Source of the DNA: Tetracentron sinense
Lineage: Eukaryota > Streptophyta > Magnoliopsida > Trochodendrales > Trochodendraceae
Assembly (NCBI GenBank): GCA_015143295.1
Contig: CM026551.1
Span: 47,976,034-48,040,033 of the forward strand
Direction of reading: 5' to 3'
DNA: 64,000 bases
Below the pieces are notes generated by a model. It made no database searches. It was not told the DNA's origin and was given only the letters and a program-made list of their open reading frames with translations. The position numbers and the translations under genes are program-made. Shown piece after piece: positions 11,435 to 23,144 of the stretch (position 1 is the stretch's first letter; each line of letters opens with the position of its first letter).

Positions 11435-12617
11435 TTGCTGAAACGTTTTAGTTGCTTGATTTAAAAGATCAAGTCTATGTCAATCTTATTTCAAAAATCA
11501 CAAAAATATTTTTTCTGATCTCAAAATTTTGTGTTGTAGGAACCAAATTACTCAAATTGAAAATAGCACTTTGCTAAAAAAAATATAACAGGAAAGCTGT
11601 TGTTTTACAAAAACAAAAGCTACCCTACTGTCTTGTAAACACCCCAATTTTGCACCCCCTTAATCACCTTGCATACCTCTAAAAACACTTTAAAAAATCC
11701 ATTTTTAAAACCATCTTTCCATGTGCTTTGATTTTCGAGAAATGCCCCACAGGTAAAAATTGACCAAAATACCCCTCGGGCGAAAAATGACCAAAATGCC
11801 CCTGAAAAAGTGCTGAAAAGTTTTCATTTTGTTTAAAATGATTTTATAAATTTTTTGATCAATTTTGGCTATTTTTGGAGTTGAATCGGACTTAAAACGG
11901 TTGAAAATGACCGAAATGCCCCTATAGCGTAAAATGACCAAAACGCCCCTGAAAAGTGCTGAAAAATCCATGTTTTATCTCGAACATTTTTTTGGATTTT
12001 ATCAGCTCAATTTTGACTATTCATGGGCTCAGAATAGGCTTAAAACGACAAAAACAATTTCTCGGCAAATAGGAGCATAAACAAAAAAAAACCAAAAAAA
12101 CTCATTTTTGAAGACCCAAACAGGCCCTAAGGGGCAAGCTCGCCCTTTTAAAAGGCGCGGGACCATGTGGGCCCCACTTGTACAGTAAACTTCATTTTTA
12201 ATATCTTTATTTGCTAAATAATAAAATATTGTAAATCTCGCCTTTTAAAAAGGCGCGGATTTAGAAATATCGCGTTGCCGATGCCGACTCACTGTTCATA
12301 CCGCTTTACTATTCATTAAAATATAGTAAATCGCGCCCTTTAAAAAGGTGCGGACCCCGTTTTGAAAAACTATAAATACCCCCCACCCCTTCCTTTATTC
12401 TTCATTCCTTTCCACTTGCTCTCTTCTCTCTCCTCTTTCGAAAATCTCCCTTTTGGCGTCGGCGATCCCGGGAACTCGATTTCGAAGAATCGTTCTCGGG
12501 AGCACTTAATTCAGAGACCCTTTTGGGTTTCCCGGAAGGTAAAATCCCCGAAACTCTGACGTTTGCTTTGTCATTTATTAGTCTAATTATTTTTTTTTTT
12601 TTTAATACTTAGACTGC

Positions 12618-13080
12618 TTACCCTGTCGAACCCATGCCCGGTTTTACTCAAACCCGGCTTACCCTGTCAAACCCCTGCCCGGTTTTACTCAAACCCGGCT
12701 TATCCTGTCAAACCCCTGCCCGGTTTTACTCAAACCCAGCTTACCCTGTCGAACCCCTGCCCGGTTTTACTCAAACCCGGCTTACCCTGTCGAACCCCTA
12801 CCCGGTTTTACTCAAACCCAACTTACCCTGTCGAACCCCTGCCCGGTTTTATTAAAACCCGGCTTACCCTGTCGAACCTGTGCCCGGTTTTACTTAAACC
12901 CGGCTCACCCTGTCAAACCTCTGCCCGGTTTTATTTAAACCCGGCTTACCTTGTTGAACCTCTGTCCGAACTTCGGTTCAAACCTACCACACCCTGTCGA
13001 ACCTTTGTCCGAACTGCGGTTCAAACTTAGTCTACCCTGTTGTCGAACCTCTGTCCGAATCTCGGTTCAAACCTTGATTC
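12618..13080 (+). repeat. 41-bp tandem repeat in the solo LTR
   Basis: The word ACCCTGTC recurs at 12620, 12661, 12702 (as ATCCTGTC), 12743, 12784, 12825 and 12866, then in mutated form at 12907 and 12948: an exact 41-bp period with the core GCCCGGTTTTACTCAAACCC. Two further variant units of 43 bp reach about 13080. Open frames across it are by-products of the repeat. Confidence 0.9.
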
Positions 13081-13084
13081 AAAA

Positions 13085-13250
13085 CTCACCTACCTAAACC
13101 CTACCTAAACCCTAGTTAACCCTAGGTAAACTCTAGTTGACTCTAGTAAACCCTACCTAAACCCTAGTTACCCCTAGGTAAACCCTAGTGACCTCTAGTT
13201 AAACCTACCTAAACCCTAGGTAAACCCTGGTTCAAATCTAATCCAAACCC
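13085..13250. repeat. Degenerate ACCCTA-rich repeat
   Basis: Short words CTACCTAAACCCTAG, TAACCCTAGGTAAAC and similar alternate for about 165 bp. They resemble telomere repeat but are irregular and interstitial. They lie inside the solo LTR. Confidence 0.6.
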
Positions 13251-13989
13251 TAACCCAACCCAACAGGCTCCTTGACATGAGCTAAAACTGTCTAAGTGCT
13301 CCTTGACATGAGCCAAAACTGTCCAAACGCTCCTCAGCACGAGCTTAAAAGGCCGCCTCGCTCCTCTAACAGGAGCAAAAACCCCCGAACCATTCGAAAA
13401 CACCCTAACATCCAAAGGCCAACCTCAGCTTGTCAAACACCCACAATCCAAATACCCAACAAATCAAACCATCAACTACCCATCTGGAACTACGTGTGGC
13501 TTGATTCCACTGACTGTGGATACATAGGCAACCCTGATCGGGTTCAGCTCACCTAGGATAGAACCCCTATCCTGTCCCAGCTTACATTAACATGTACATT
13601 ACTGTTCATACAATATTTGTCAAGCATATAGATGAAATACAAGTTTCGCTTATGGTTTCCACACTTTAATTCAGACTTAAGGAGTAGGTAACCATCTCCG
13701 GATGAGAGTTTAGGGGTGCCTAACACCTTCCCCTAACTCAAATGAACCCTTACCTTGAACTCTATTTCCAGACCAAAGCCTTATCCAACCTTTTAAGGGA
13801 CCCTATTTTCCCTCACAATCTAAATAGGTGGCGACTCTCTCTTTTCAACATTTTTAACACTATTCCTCCTCGGGTTCAATCCTGATCGGGAGTGGGGGTT
13901 AAAATCCCGGGTCTATATGTCTAATTGTCGAAAGCATTGTAAGTACTCTCTGATCTTGAGTGAATTATTTTGCAAAGTGGTATCTGTCG

Positions 13990-15390
13990 AACATAGAGTT
14001 TGACTCTAGGGTGTATGCATAGTAGACGATCTTGTAAATCAGAGTTAATCCCTCTCAATTCAGAGTTAGAACGTACCGCTAGGTTTCTTAAGGCTTCGGT
14101 CCGATTTTACTCCAACCCAGAGGCTACTCCTTTCTCTACAATGGTAGAAGAACAAGACTAGAACAAATCCTTGAAGGAATATCTTATTCCTTCCACTTAA
14201 TCATCACCCTCCTGCATCAGACTGCCAAGCACCACAACAGTTCACTATGAGATCAAGCCCAGCACAATCCAAATGTTGCCATCTTACCAAGGGCTTAGCA
14301 ATGAGGACCCATATAAGCATCAAGATGAATTCAATGAGATCTGCACCACCTTTAGGTTGTAGAATTTTTCAGATGATGTCTTTCAATTGCGCCTCTTTCC
14401 ATTTTCCTTGAAAGACAAAGCTAAGCATTAACTTAATTGCTTAGAGGCCGACACCATCCATTCCTGGGCCCAATTGCAACAGGAATTCTTTAAAAAATTA
14501 TTTCTCATAGGCATGACTAATCAAATAAGGCGAACTATCATGAGTTTCACTCAAATCGATGGGGAGTTATTCCATGAGACATGGGAAAGATTCAAAGAGC
14601 TTCTTCGTAAATGCCCCCACCACCAAATCCCTAAATGAAACTTTTCCAATCGTTCTATGATGGACTGCCACAATACAACCGACAGATGGTTGATGCCTTT
14701 TGTGAGGGAGACATTTACGACTAATAGTGAAATTCAAGCATGGGAATTATTCAAAAATTTGAGTAAAAATTCTCAACACCATGCTTCCAACAATCGTTCT
14801 GAGATACAACCATCCACCTCCAATCCTAAGAGAAGCATCTATGAAGTGGGAGCTTCTATTGACGTCTCATCCGAAGTGGATGAGTTGTCTCGCAAGTTAG
14901 ACCAACTCATGGCTGCAGGACCAACTTCTTATAGACCTCCTCAAATCACTCCCAATCCTAATGAGGTATATGCCTTATGTTCCATCCCTATACATTATAT
15001 CCATGATTGTCCATCGGCTGCTCAATTTCTAGAATTTTTCCAAGAGCATGTTAATGCTGCCTACACTCGCCCGGGTAATGATCCATTCTTGAATACATAT
15101 AACCCAGGGTGGAGAAATCATCCCAATTTTTTATGGCATCCCCAAGCACAACGGAACACCTTTCCCCAAGCTCAAGGCAATCAGTTTCCCAACCTCCTAT
15201 GTCAAACAATCGATCTTTTCAAAATCAATCCAATTATCAAGTCCAACCACAATTCCAATACTCTAATCCTCCTCCTCCTAATCAAAGGAACCCATCATTT
15301 GAGGATAAAGTATTGAATGCTCTCAAAGGGTTGGAAAACAACACTCAATTACTCCATTCTCACTCTCAATTGATTTAGAAGCTTGAATCC
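13990..15390 (+). pseudogene. Athila gag of element 2, broken
   Basis: The leader GGGTGTATGCATAGTAGACG at about 14010 matches the gag start of element 1. From 14050 to 14640 the gag core is recognisable only by changing frames and passing stops. The frame at 14657-15316 contains NPKRSIYEVGASIDVSSEVD, the segment IHYIHDCPSAAQFLEFFQEH (its first Cys pair is degenerate) and YTRPGNDPFLNTYNPGWRNH. The last part (15300-15390) shifts frame again. The homologous gag in element 1 confirms identity. Confidence 0.8.
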
Positions 15391-15393
15391 TAA

Positions 15394-16315
15394 ATGGGAC
15401 AGTTATCTAATGTCATAAATAGAAGAGTGAAAGGAACACTTCTGAGCCAACTCGTGAGCAATCCGAGGGGTGTGAACCAATTAGATGAGCCAAATCAAGA
15501 ACATGTTCAGGCCATCATCACCCTAAGGAATGGCAAAATAATGGATAATTTGGTTAGGAAAAATCAAGGCACGACAAGAGAACCCATAGTTGATCAATCA
15601 AAGTCTAAGGACGAAGAAGGGGATACCAATCAAAATGACCAAAGTCCTTCATCATCACTGACCTTCATCTTTGAGACGCCTTACATGCCTAAAGCCCCTT
15701 TCCCATCATGTTTGAAAAACTCATCCCTCTTTACTAAAAAGGGAGCCAAAATGGATGATATGATTGAAGGCGAACAAGTGAAGATCAACTTGCCTTTACT
15801 TGATGTTATCAAGCAAGTGTTAGTTTATGCCAAATTCCTCAAGGACTTGTGCACTCAAAAGCGCAAATCAAGGACCCATGTGTATAAGAAAGCCCTCACC
15901 GAGCAAGTGAGCTCCATTTTCCAACACTTTGCTCCTCCAAAATTCAAGGATCTGGGTGCCCCCACTATCTCATGTACCATTGGAGACCACTCCATTGATA
16001 GGGCACTCCTAGATTTAGGAGCGAGTGTCAACCTTCTCCTCTTCTCGATGTATTAAAAAATTGGTTTGGCTGAGCTCAGTCCCACTTCAGTCATCTTGCA
16101 ATTAGCTGATAGATCTGTTAAAATACCGAGAGGGATAATTGAAGATGTCTTGATCAAAGTCAATAAATTCTATTTCTTAGTCGACTTCTTAGTTCTCGGC
16201 ATGGAACCGGTACCAAATCCCAACAAACAAATTCTGGTGATCCTTGGTCGACCCTTTTTTTCCACCGCCAATGCTTGCATCAATTGTCTCACCGGGTGAT
16301 GGATATCTCTTTCAG
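15394..16315 (+). pseudogene. Athila protease region
   Basis: The first block (15394-16056) begins in the linker after gag (VISNPRG-like; HVQAIITLRNGK) and runs to the aspartic protease, with RALLDLGASVNLLLFSMY near its end. The catalytic D-(S/T)-G is here D-L-G, as in other Athila copies. A stop at 16054-16056 splits the domain; 16066-16299 continues it (TSVILQLADRSVKIPRGIIEDVL and LGRPFFSTANACINCLTG). The protease would cut the polyprotein, but the break makes this copy non-functional. Confidence 0.8.
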
Positions 16316-16899
16316 GAACATGAAGGTCTGGTTAAATATCTTCACTACCTCTCAACAGCCTTCAAATAATGAAGAATGCTTCTTGCTCGATTCCATTTAA
16401 GAGATGATTGAAGACACCCTGCCTTACTTCTTATCTAACGACCCATTTGAGGCATGTTTGACACATTTTAATGCCGATGACTATAATGTTGAGGATTCCA
16501 TTAAGGAAGTCAACCACCTCTTATGGATTCTCCTCCATGGAAAGCCCGGGCTGAACCTCTCCCTACCACCTGTAGTATTCCAGCCACCCCATCCATTGAG
16601 GCACCTCCCACTCTTGAGTTGAAGCCACTCCTGGATTCACTCAAATATGCCTTCTTGGGAGATCAAGATACTCTCCCAGTCATTATTGCATCCAATTTTT
16701 AGGTTGAACATGAGAGTAAATTGATGACAGTGCTTCAAAAATACAAAGGGGTTATAGGGTGGACCATTGCTGATTTGAAGGGGATTGACACTTTCATGTG
16801 CAAGCATCGCATCCATTTCGAAGAGGGTGCCAAACCTTCCAGATAAGCACAATAGTGGTTGAACCCTAACATGAAAGAGGTGGTTATGAAAGAAATTGT

Positions 16900-17750
16900 G
16901 AAGTTGCTTGATACGGGTATCATATACCCCCATCTCAGATAGCAAGTGGGTGAGTCCTACTCAAGTGGTACCAAAGAAATCCGGTATTACCATTGTGTCC
17001 AATCCAAAAGAAGACTTAGTTCCTACTCGTGTTACTACTGGGTGGCGTGTTTGCATTGACTATCAAAAACTCAGCTCCATGATTAGGAAAGATCATTTTC
17101 TACTCCTATTCATTGATCAAACCCTAGAGCGGTTAACAGGCAAGAGTTACTATAGTTGTCTAGATGGTTATTCTGGATATAATCAATTGCATGTTTACCC
17201 CGAGGACCAAGAGAAAATCAGTTTCACATGACCTTGTGGCATTTTTGCCTACAGGCGCATGTCATTCGGTTTATGCAATGCACCTATGACTTTTCAAAGG
17301 TGTATGATGTCTATTTTCTCCGACATGTTGGAAAATTTTCTTGTGGTCTTTATGGATGATTTTTTCGTATTTGGAACCTCTTTCGAAGATTGTCTCCACA
17401 ATTTGTCATTGGTCTTAAGAAGATGTGAAGAGACAAATCTTATTTTGAGTTGGGAAAAGAGTCATTTTATGGTTCAAGATGGCATTATCTTGGGACATAT
17501 TGTGTCTATATGGGGTATAGAGGTAGACAAAGCTAAGATTGACTTGATTTTAAGCCTCTCTCCACCAACCACGGTGCGACAGATTCATTCTTTCCTTGGC
17601 TATGCGGGGTTTTATCGTCGTTTTATCAAGGATTTCAGCAAAATCTCTGAACCTTTGAGCAATTTACTTGCCAAGGATGTTCCTTTTTCTTTTGATAAAG
17701 CATGCTTAGAAGCTTTTGACAAACTCTGCCATCTACTCTCTACAGCCCCA
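16900..17750 (+). pseudogene. Athila reverse transcriptase
   Basis: The segments are SDSKWVSPTQVVPKKSG, VCIDYQKLSSMIRKDHFLLL and CLDGYSGYNQLHVYPEDQEK (16908-17231), then, after an in-frame TGA at 17229, MSFGLCNAPMTFQRCMMSIF and the catalytic box FMDDFFVFG (about 17350). The thumb and connection follow (FLGYAGFYRRFIKDFSKISE). The two Asp residues of the active site are present. The break at 17229 and others downstream mean no full enzyme. Upstream, 16320-16900 is the degraded RT N-terminal region. Confidence 0.9.
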
Positions 17751-18180
17751 ATTATGCAGCCCCCTAATTGGTCTCTTCTCTTTGAGTTGATGTGTGATGC
17801 CTCAGACTATGCAGTTGAGACGATCTTAGGGCAAAAGGTGAATAGGACCCTCATGCTATCTACTACGCTAGTAAGACTCTCTCGGATGCTCAATTTAATT
17901 ACACTACCACCGAGAAGGAATTATTAGCTATAGTCTATGCCCTGGACAAATTCTATTCTTATCTCCTCTGATCCAAGTAGTTTATGCCCTAGAAAAATTT
18001 TATTCTTATCTCCTCGGATCCAAAATCTTGGTGTACACTAATCATGCCGCTTTACAGTATCTCATTTCCAAGAAAGACACCAAGCTTAGGCTAATTAGGT
18101 GGGTCCTCCTCCTTCAAGAGTTCGACCTTGAGATTTAAGACAAGAAAGGGTCCGACAATGTGGTTGCTAACCACTTATCT
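17750..18180 (+). pseudogene. Athila RNase H with 47-bp internal duplication
   Basis: FELMCDASDYAVETILGQ begins the domain at about 17790; later [20 protein letters not shown] is readable in another frame and [18 protein letters not shown] at about 18030. The segment GT(C/T)TATGCCCT...ATCTCCTC(T/G)GATCCAA is present twice (17933 and 17980), a 47-bp direct duplication that also shifts the frame. The domain would remove RNA from the RNA/DNA hybrid. Confidence 0.8.
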
Positions 18181-18379
18181 AGACTCTTGGTCAACTCCTC
18201 TCATGATCCTTGCCCCATCCAAGACTCTTTCCCGGACGAACAATTGTTCGAGATAAATCAAGTGCAACCTCCATGGTTCGCAAACATCTTTAATTACGTC
18301 GTAATTAGGCTAATTCCCCCTCATTGGTCCAAACAAGAAAAATCCCAGTTCTTTGACCAAATCAAATTCTTTTTCTAGG

Positions 18380-19460
18380 AAGATCTGGAATTGTTTAAAT
18401 ACTGTCCGAACCAAGTGATCCGACGATGTGTGCCGGAGAGTGAATTCCATAGTATTCTCACCTTCTGTCACTCTCTTGTATACGGAGCTCACTTTGGAGG
18501 GAAGAAGACTGCTGCTAAGGTCTTACAAAGCGGTTTTTATTGGCCCTCACTTTTCAAGGATGCCCATGAATTTTGTTGGGCTTGCCTAAAGTGCCAACAG
18601 TTGGGAGCAATGTCCGAAGAGACATGATGCCTCTTACCCCAATACTCGTTGAAATATTTGATGTTTCGGTATTGACTTCATGGGTCCCTTCCCGTCATCG
18701 TTCGGTTTTGAATATCTTGGTGGTGGTGGACTATGTCTCTGTGGAAGCTGTTGCCACCAAGACCAATGACCACAAAGTCATGGTCAAGTTCTTATAAGAA
18801 CATGTCTTTTGTTGATTTGACACCCCGCGTACTATCATTGGTGATGGAAGAAAATACTTCCTCAATTGATATTTTGAGGCTTTATTCTTCAAATAGTCAA
18901 TCACTCACAAAGTAGCCACGCCATATCACCTATAAACGAGTGGTCAGGTTGAAGTCTCTAATAAGGAGATAAAGAATATCCTAATGAAAATGGTGCGGAC
19001 AGATAGAAATGATTGGTCTGTAAGGCTCAATGATGCCCTTTGGGTTTATTGTACAACTTACAAGACCCCATTGGTATGTCTCCCTGTCGCCTTGTCTTTG
19101 GAAAGGCCTACCACCTTTCGGTAAAATTGGAGCATAAAGCCCTATGGGCCATTAAGAGGTTCAACTTCGATATGGTCACAACCGGATGACATAGGAAGCT
19201 ACAACTTTCCAGACTAGAAGAGATACACAATGATGTATATGAGAGTGCAAAGATCTATAAGTCCAATACCAAAATCTTTCATGACAATCAAATCCTCCAG
19301 AAATCTTTTGTTCCAAATAAAAAGGTTTGGTTATTCAACTCTAAATTGTCTCTTTCCAGACAAACTTTACTCTAGATGGGACGGTCCATACATTGTCACA
19401 TTAGTGGCCCTCCAAGGAGCTGTTGAGCATCAAAACCCAAGGATGGATGTCTGTTAAAGT
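18380..19460 (+). pseudogene. Athila integrase
   Basis: The zinc-binding HHCC region is readable at 18391-18627 (FHSILTFCHSLVYGAHFGGK ... CWACLKCQQ). The catalytic core starts near 18670 (GIDFMGPFPSS in one frame, VVVDYVSVEAVATKTND in another) and continues through 19200 with repeated frame changes. The C-terminal part includes LFPDKLYSRWDGPYIVT (about 19360). It would insert the cDNA into the chromosome; this copy is broken. Confidence 0.8.
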
Positions 19461-19689
19461 TAAATGGTCAATGATTGAAGCCATACATTTAGGGTATTGT
19501 GACCAGTGAGCTGATTGAGTCCATAGATTTGATGGACCCTGTATACCTAGACGTCTAATCGTGTGACAATATCTAGCTGAAGATAATAAACTTAGAGCTT
19601 GTTGGGAGGCAACCCTTCAACTTGTGTACATATTCTCTATCCGTGAGTCGAGTCCATGTTTGGGGTGGATTGAAAACCACCCACTAATT

Positions 19690-20060
19690 CTCTCCCCTTG
19701 ACGATCGATCGCCACTTTCCAGACGATCGATCGTCCAAATCCAAATTTTTGGGGACCATTCGGATTTTTTGACGATCGATTGCTACACACTTACTATCAA
19801 TCATCACTTACTCAGGTTTTTAGATCGCTTTTGGGTTTCTGAATGATCGATTGTTAAGCCACATACAATCAATCGTCAGTGCTCAGGCTTTTTCAGGGAG
19901 CCTACTGTTTTTTGGACGATCGATTGCCAAGTCATAACCGATCGATTGCCTCTGATCCATCCATGCGGCCACCATGCGTAACCTTTACCACGCTCTTGAA
20001 TTGAAAATCCCTTTGGACGATTGATCGTCCACGAATGACGATCAATCGTCAATGCAAAAA
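19690..20060. repeat. Cluster of GACGATCGATCGTC-type palindromes
   Basis: About eight near-copies of GACGATCGATCGTC or GACGAT(C/T)GAT(T/C)G(C/T)C lie at roughly 19700, 19722, 19771, 19911, 19938, 20018 and 20037, with weaker copies between. The same word occurs in both Athila LTRs (about 10163 and 10438). The word is self-complementary. It sits between integrase and the second ORF. Function unknown. Confidence 0.7.
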
Positions 20061-20439
20061 TTTATAAAAACCTCCCCCATATTCTGATTTTGAACTCCAC
20101 CCTTTCCTTTTCACTCCTCTGCCTTCCCCTGCTCTCTTCTTCTCGTCCTCTCCCTCACCGCGCATGTGTGGTTAATTATTGGTGGTGCCCGACCACTAGA
20201 GTTCTTGGGGTGTGCTTCGTAGAGAACTTTCAAGGTAAACCCTCCCTCACCCTCTCCCTTCCATTTTTTCCTTTTTGTTGTGTGATTGTGGAGGAAGGGA
20301 TTGCTGGAGGGTGAAGGCCGAGTTGGCCGTTTTGATTAGGGATTGATTAAGGGGGTTGGATTTTTCGCGATCCGTTTGTGGTAGGGTTGCGGGAGTGTGG
20401 AGCAAATTACTGCCTACCAAGTGTTTGACAGTGATCCCC

Positions 20440-21660
20440 AGTGACCTTCCCATGATTGAGCCCCAAGAAACACAAACCCAATCCTAAGGCCCCCAACACC
20501 AAGAAAGTCGCCGCCAAGCCAGCCCCCACCGCCAATTGAGTAACCTAAGGGGGATTTTACAAAATGGGAAATTCTACCCCCAATCTCACTTTAAGGTGGA
20601 TTTCTTCTGCAACCTAGCTAAGACCGCCCCCACCATTGTCGAATTTGAGAGGCGCGGCCTCATGGGACTTCTTGAAGTCCCCGACTTAGCTTCTCCCAGG
20701 CTGACGCAATTGTTTTATCAAAATATGAAGAGGGAAGGCGTGAAGGTGTTTCGGTCTTGCAAGTCTCTCTCGATAGGTCTTCCTATGATGTGACTGTCGA
20801 GGCCATAGCCATAGCTCTAGGCTGCCCCATTGCCCCACCTACAACCCTCTAATTCACCACTCCCCCTGCCCAGAAGCTTACTATCCACCAGATAATTTCC
20901 GTGATGTGTCAAGGGACGTACCATGATTCCAAGAAAAATTGCATACGGCAAGCATATCTCCCCCCACCGTTTGGCTAGCCGACTCCATTTTCAGGGCTAA
21001 CCTATGCCCTATAGGCCACAAAACCAAGTGAAGATTTCCTATTATGGCCGCCCTTCATGAGATTTGGGGAGGATATTGGATGGACACCGCTGAGTATGTC
21101 TGGCAGTCCATGGCCAAAAGCTATGAGGAGATATTTGTGAATTGGAGTCAGGACACCACATGGCCCCTCCTATTTGGTAACCTAATCACGTGGATTCTAG
21201 AGCACCAGGGGCATGTCATTGGCGGTAGTGAGAGGGGGTTGAAAGCCATCCCGTTTGGGAAGATTCAATGGACAAGAGCTACAACACTCTAGTTCAGAGT
21301 ATAGACAAGAGAATCCCCAGTGATAATCGTTTCGATGATGAGATGCCAGCCACTGAACCTGAGGCTGAGATGCAGTATCCCCCCCCCCCCCCCCCCTCAG
21401 GTTGAGCCACCTATCTATATGACCCATCAGGAGTTTACCAAGTATCAGGCCATCTAGGACCAGCGTTGGGCTTCCCAGCAACAGTTTCAATACGATACAT
21501 ATCAGTTTATGGATGATACCCGATAGTCCCTACAACAACACCGCACTGATTTTTTGGAGTTCCACGAGTAGGATGGTCAACGATGGACACAGGCTGATGC
21601 CTTCTTTATGATGATGCGGGCCATGTACGATGCCCAGTTTCCTCCGCCCCCTCCCCAGTA
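20440..21660 (+). pseudogene. Athila second ORF (putative plant transposon protein, env position), broken
   Basis: Athila elements carry an extra ORF after integrase, often called env-like, with unproven function. Here the readable pieces are FERRGLMGLLEVPDLASPRL and LFYQNMKREGVKVFRSCKSL (20536-20793), continuing in another frame with DVTVEAIAIALGCPIAPPT. Further fragments reach a Gln-rich tail (RWASQQQFQYDTYQFMDDTR, about 21460-21530). Many stops interrupt it. A run of 18 C at 21379-21396 lies in a proline-rich linker and may include sequencing or assembly error. Confidence 0.6.
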
Positions 21661-22049
21661 GGCTACTCCTTCAGGACCTCTAGTGCCTCATATTTTTTTT
21701 GTCTTTCCTTTTGTTGTTATTACTGCTTTCTGATATATGGGATAGTACTCCCTGGACAATATTTTGATTGTGATTTCATCGATCATATTTTGTGCTAGCT
21801 TTAGGCTAGTTGTTTACCTGCTTGTCTCACTTATTGATGTATTTAGATTATTTTTCCTGTTATGACATATCTGGATCGTTTGCATCTACTTATTATGATT
21901 CCCTGCTCTGCTAACCTATTGTGATATGTTTTGCATGACGTTTGGGTGCTTTTATTGCTAACAAATGTTTCCCCCTCCCTTCTCTTCTTTCGCTTATGGC
22001 TGGTCGATCGCCCCAGGTAACTTTGTTCCATCTCACCCATCGCTTTATG

Positions 22050-22860
22050 TTTCTTTTACATTAAAGACAATGTAACCTTTAAGTTTGGGGTTGGGATATA
22101 ATTTCATCATATTGTGACTAGGCACTAGGGTAGGACATGTGTGCAAGTATATTTTGAAAATTATCTATTCTGAATCCAAAACAAATTGTCATACACATGT
22201 TATAATCCCCCAATTATTAGTGGGCTTAGTTCAAGAACACATGATCCCAAATAGATACAATTCCTACCCTTGACTGAACTATACATGCTGATAATCTGTG
22301 AAGTCATAAGTCACTCTGATAAATTGCACGAGCACTCTGGCATATTGTCTTGTGGGGTATGAAACTAAATTGATCAACTGATGTTTTTGATACCTCTAAA
22401 GAAGTTAGGTGACTGGAAAATTGACACCACCCTTGGCTAAATTGAAAATTTTTTATGGCACAATAGGTTACCTGACTAGGTTTTGCACTTAGTAACCGGG
22501 CCTCCTGCCTCGCTAAGAAGAGAGTGTTCACGTTAAACCGTGTAAACTTGCGATGAATAAAGAACCACAAAAAGAGAATCTTCACTAGTTATTATTTATT
22601 CCTTGAATCGAACTCCTACTTAGTAATCGGGCCTCCTGCCTCACTAAGCAAAGAGTGTTCGCGTCAAACAGTGGAGATTCAGGTACAAATAACATAAGAG
22701 TGACTAGTCTGAGTTCAAAGCCTATTTGACACGAGTTACTAAGTCCTAAGGGTGTCTTGACACCTGGTGTCCTAAGACCATCTGGTCTGAGAGTCATTGG
22801 CCTAACACTCGCTACATGGGTTATCTAGAAAGCTTAATGAACTTAGACTCTACACAGTCC
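22050..22860 (+). other. Athila 3' non-coding region with a 127-bp direct repeat
   Basis: AACCTTTAAGTTTGGGGTTG at about 22075 resembles the purine-rich stretch after the Athila second ORF. The segment CTTAGTAA(C/T)CGGGCCTCCTGC CTC-(G/A)CTAAG-AGAGTGTTC occurs at about 22488 and 22615. No LTR copy is visible afterwards; the sequence passes into AT-rich DNA at 22860. Confidence 0.45.
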
Positions 22861-23037
22861 ACTCATTTAAGAAAAATATTCGAATTTGGGTAGTATCCGA
22901 ATTATCCAATTACTTTTTAAAATTTTATATTAATATTTAAAAAATGTAAAAATATATAAATTTTTATTTAAAAAATAGTAAATTAATATTTTATCTCAAT
23001 TTATATTAAAAATAAACATTCAATATATTAAACTATG

Positions 23038-23040
<3 letters not shown>

Positions 23041-23068
<28 letters not shown>
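23041..23068. repeat. (AT)n microsatellite
   Basis: Perfect alternating AT for about 28 bp inside an AT-rich stretch (22880-23100) without genes. Confidence 0.95.
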
Positions 23069-23072
<4 letters not shown>

Positions 23073-23144
23073 GTTGTTGGTACTTAATTTGGATTTATAT
23101 GAATTTAGATGAATTTGGGTTGAATCTGCAACCTAAATCAGCTA

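Larger units (their letters stand above)
11634..13917 (+). mobile_element. Tat/Ogre-like solo LTR with 5-bp target duplication
   Basis: The sequence starts TGTAAACACCCCAATTTTGC, a typical start for this LTR group, and carries the conserved block GGAACTACGTGTGGCTTGAT...GGATACATAGGCAACCC (13485-13535) and CAGACCAAAGCCTTATCC...AATAGGTGGCGACTC (13770-13835) near its end. TGTCT flanks it on both sides (11629-11633 and 13918-13922). The flanking sequence on both sides is Athila leader and gag, so it inserted into element 2. Its last bases are TA, not the usual CA. A TATA-like ACTATAAATACC lies at 12369. No PBS or coding region is present. Confidence 0.8.
10375..22080 (+). mobile_element. Athila-type gypsy element 2, decayed, no 3' LTR seen
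   Basis: The plus-strand order is LTR (10375-11411), PBS (11417), leader (interrupted by a Tat-like solo LTR), gag, protease, RT, RNase H, integrase, a 3' region with GATCGATC palindromes, the second ORF typical of Athila, and a purine-rich AAGTTTGGGGTTGGGA stretch near 22080. No copy of the 5' LTR follows, so the 3' end is truncated or unrecognisable. Stops and frameshifts are spread through all domains, so the element is old and not autonomous. Confidence 0.8.

Noticed and set aside
12634..12855. 73-codon open frame PGFTQTRLTLSNP-like repeats
   Set aside because: It lies entirely in the 41-bp tandem array; the period keeps the frame open by chance and the translation is just the repeat.
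13085..13250. Telomere-derived ACCCTA array
   Set aside because: It is interstitial, irregular and fully inside a solo LTR with defined ends.
21379..21396. Run of C as a biological motif
   Set aside because: A long homopolymer in a proline-rich linker is more likely replication slippage or sequencing uncertainty; the same applies to the C run at 32969-32984.
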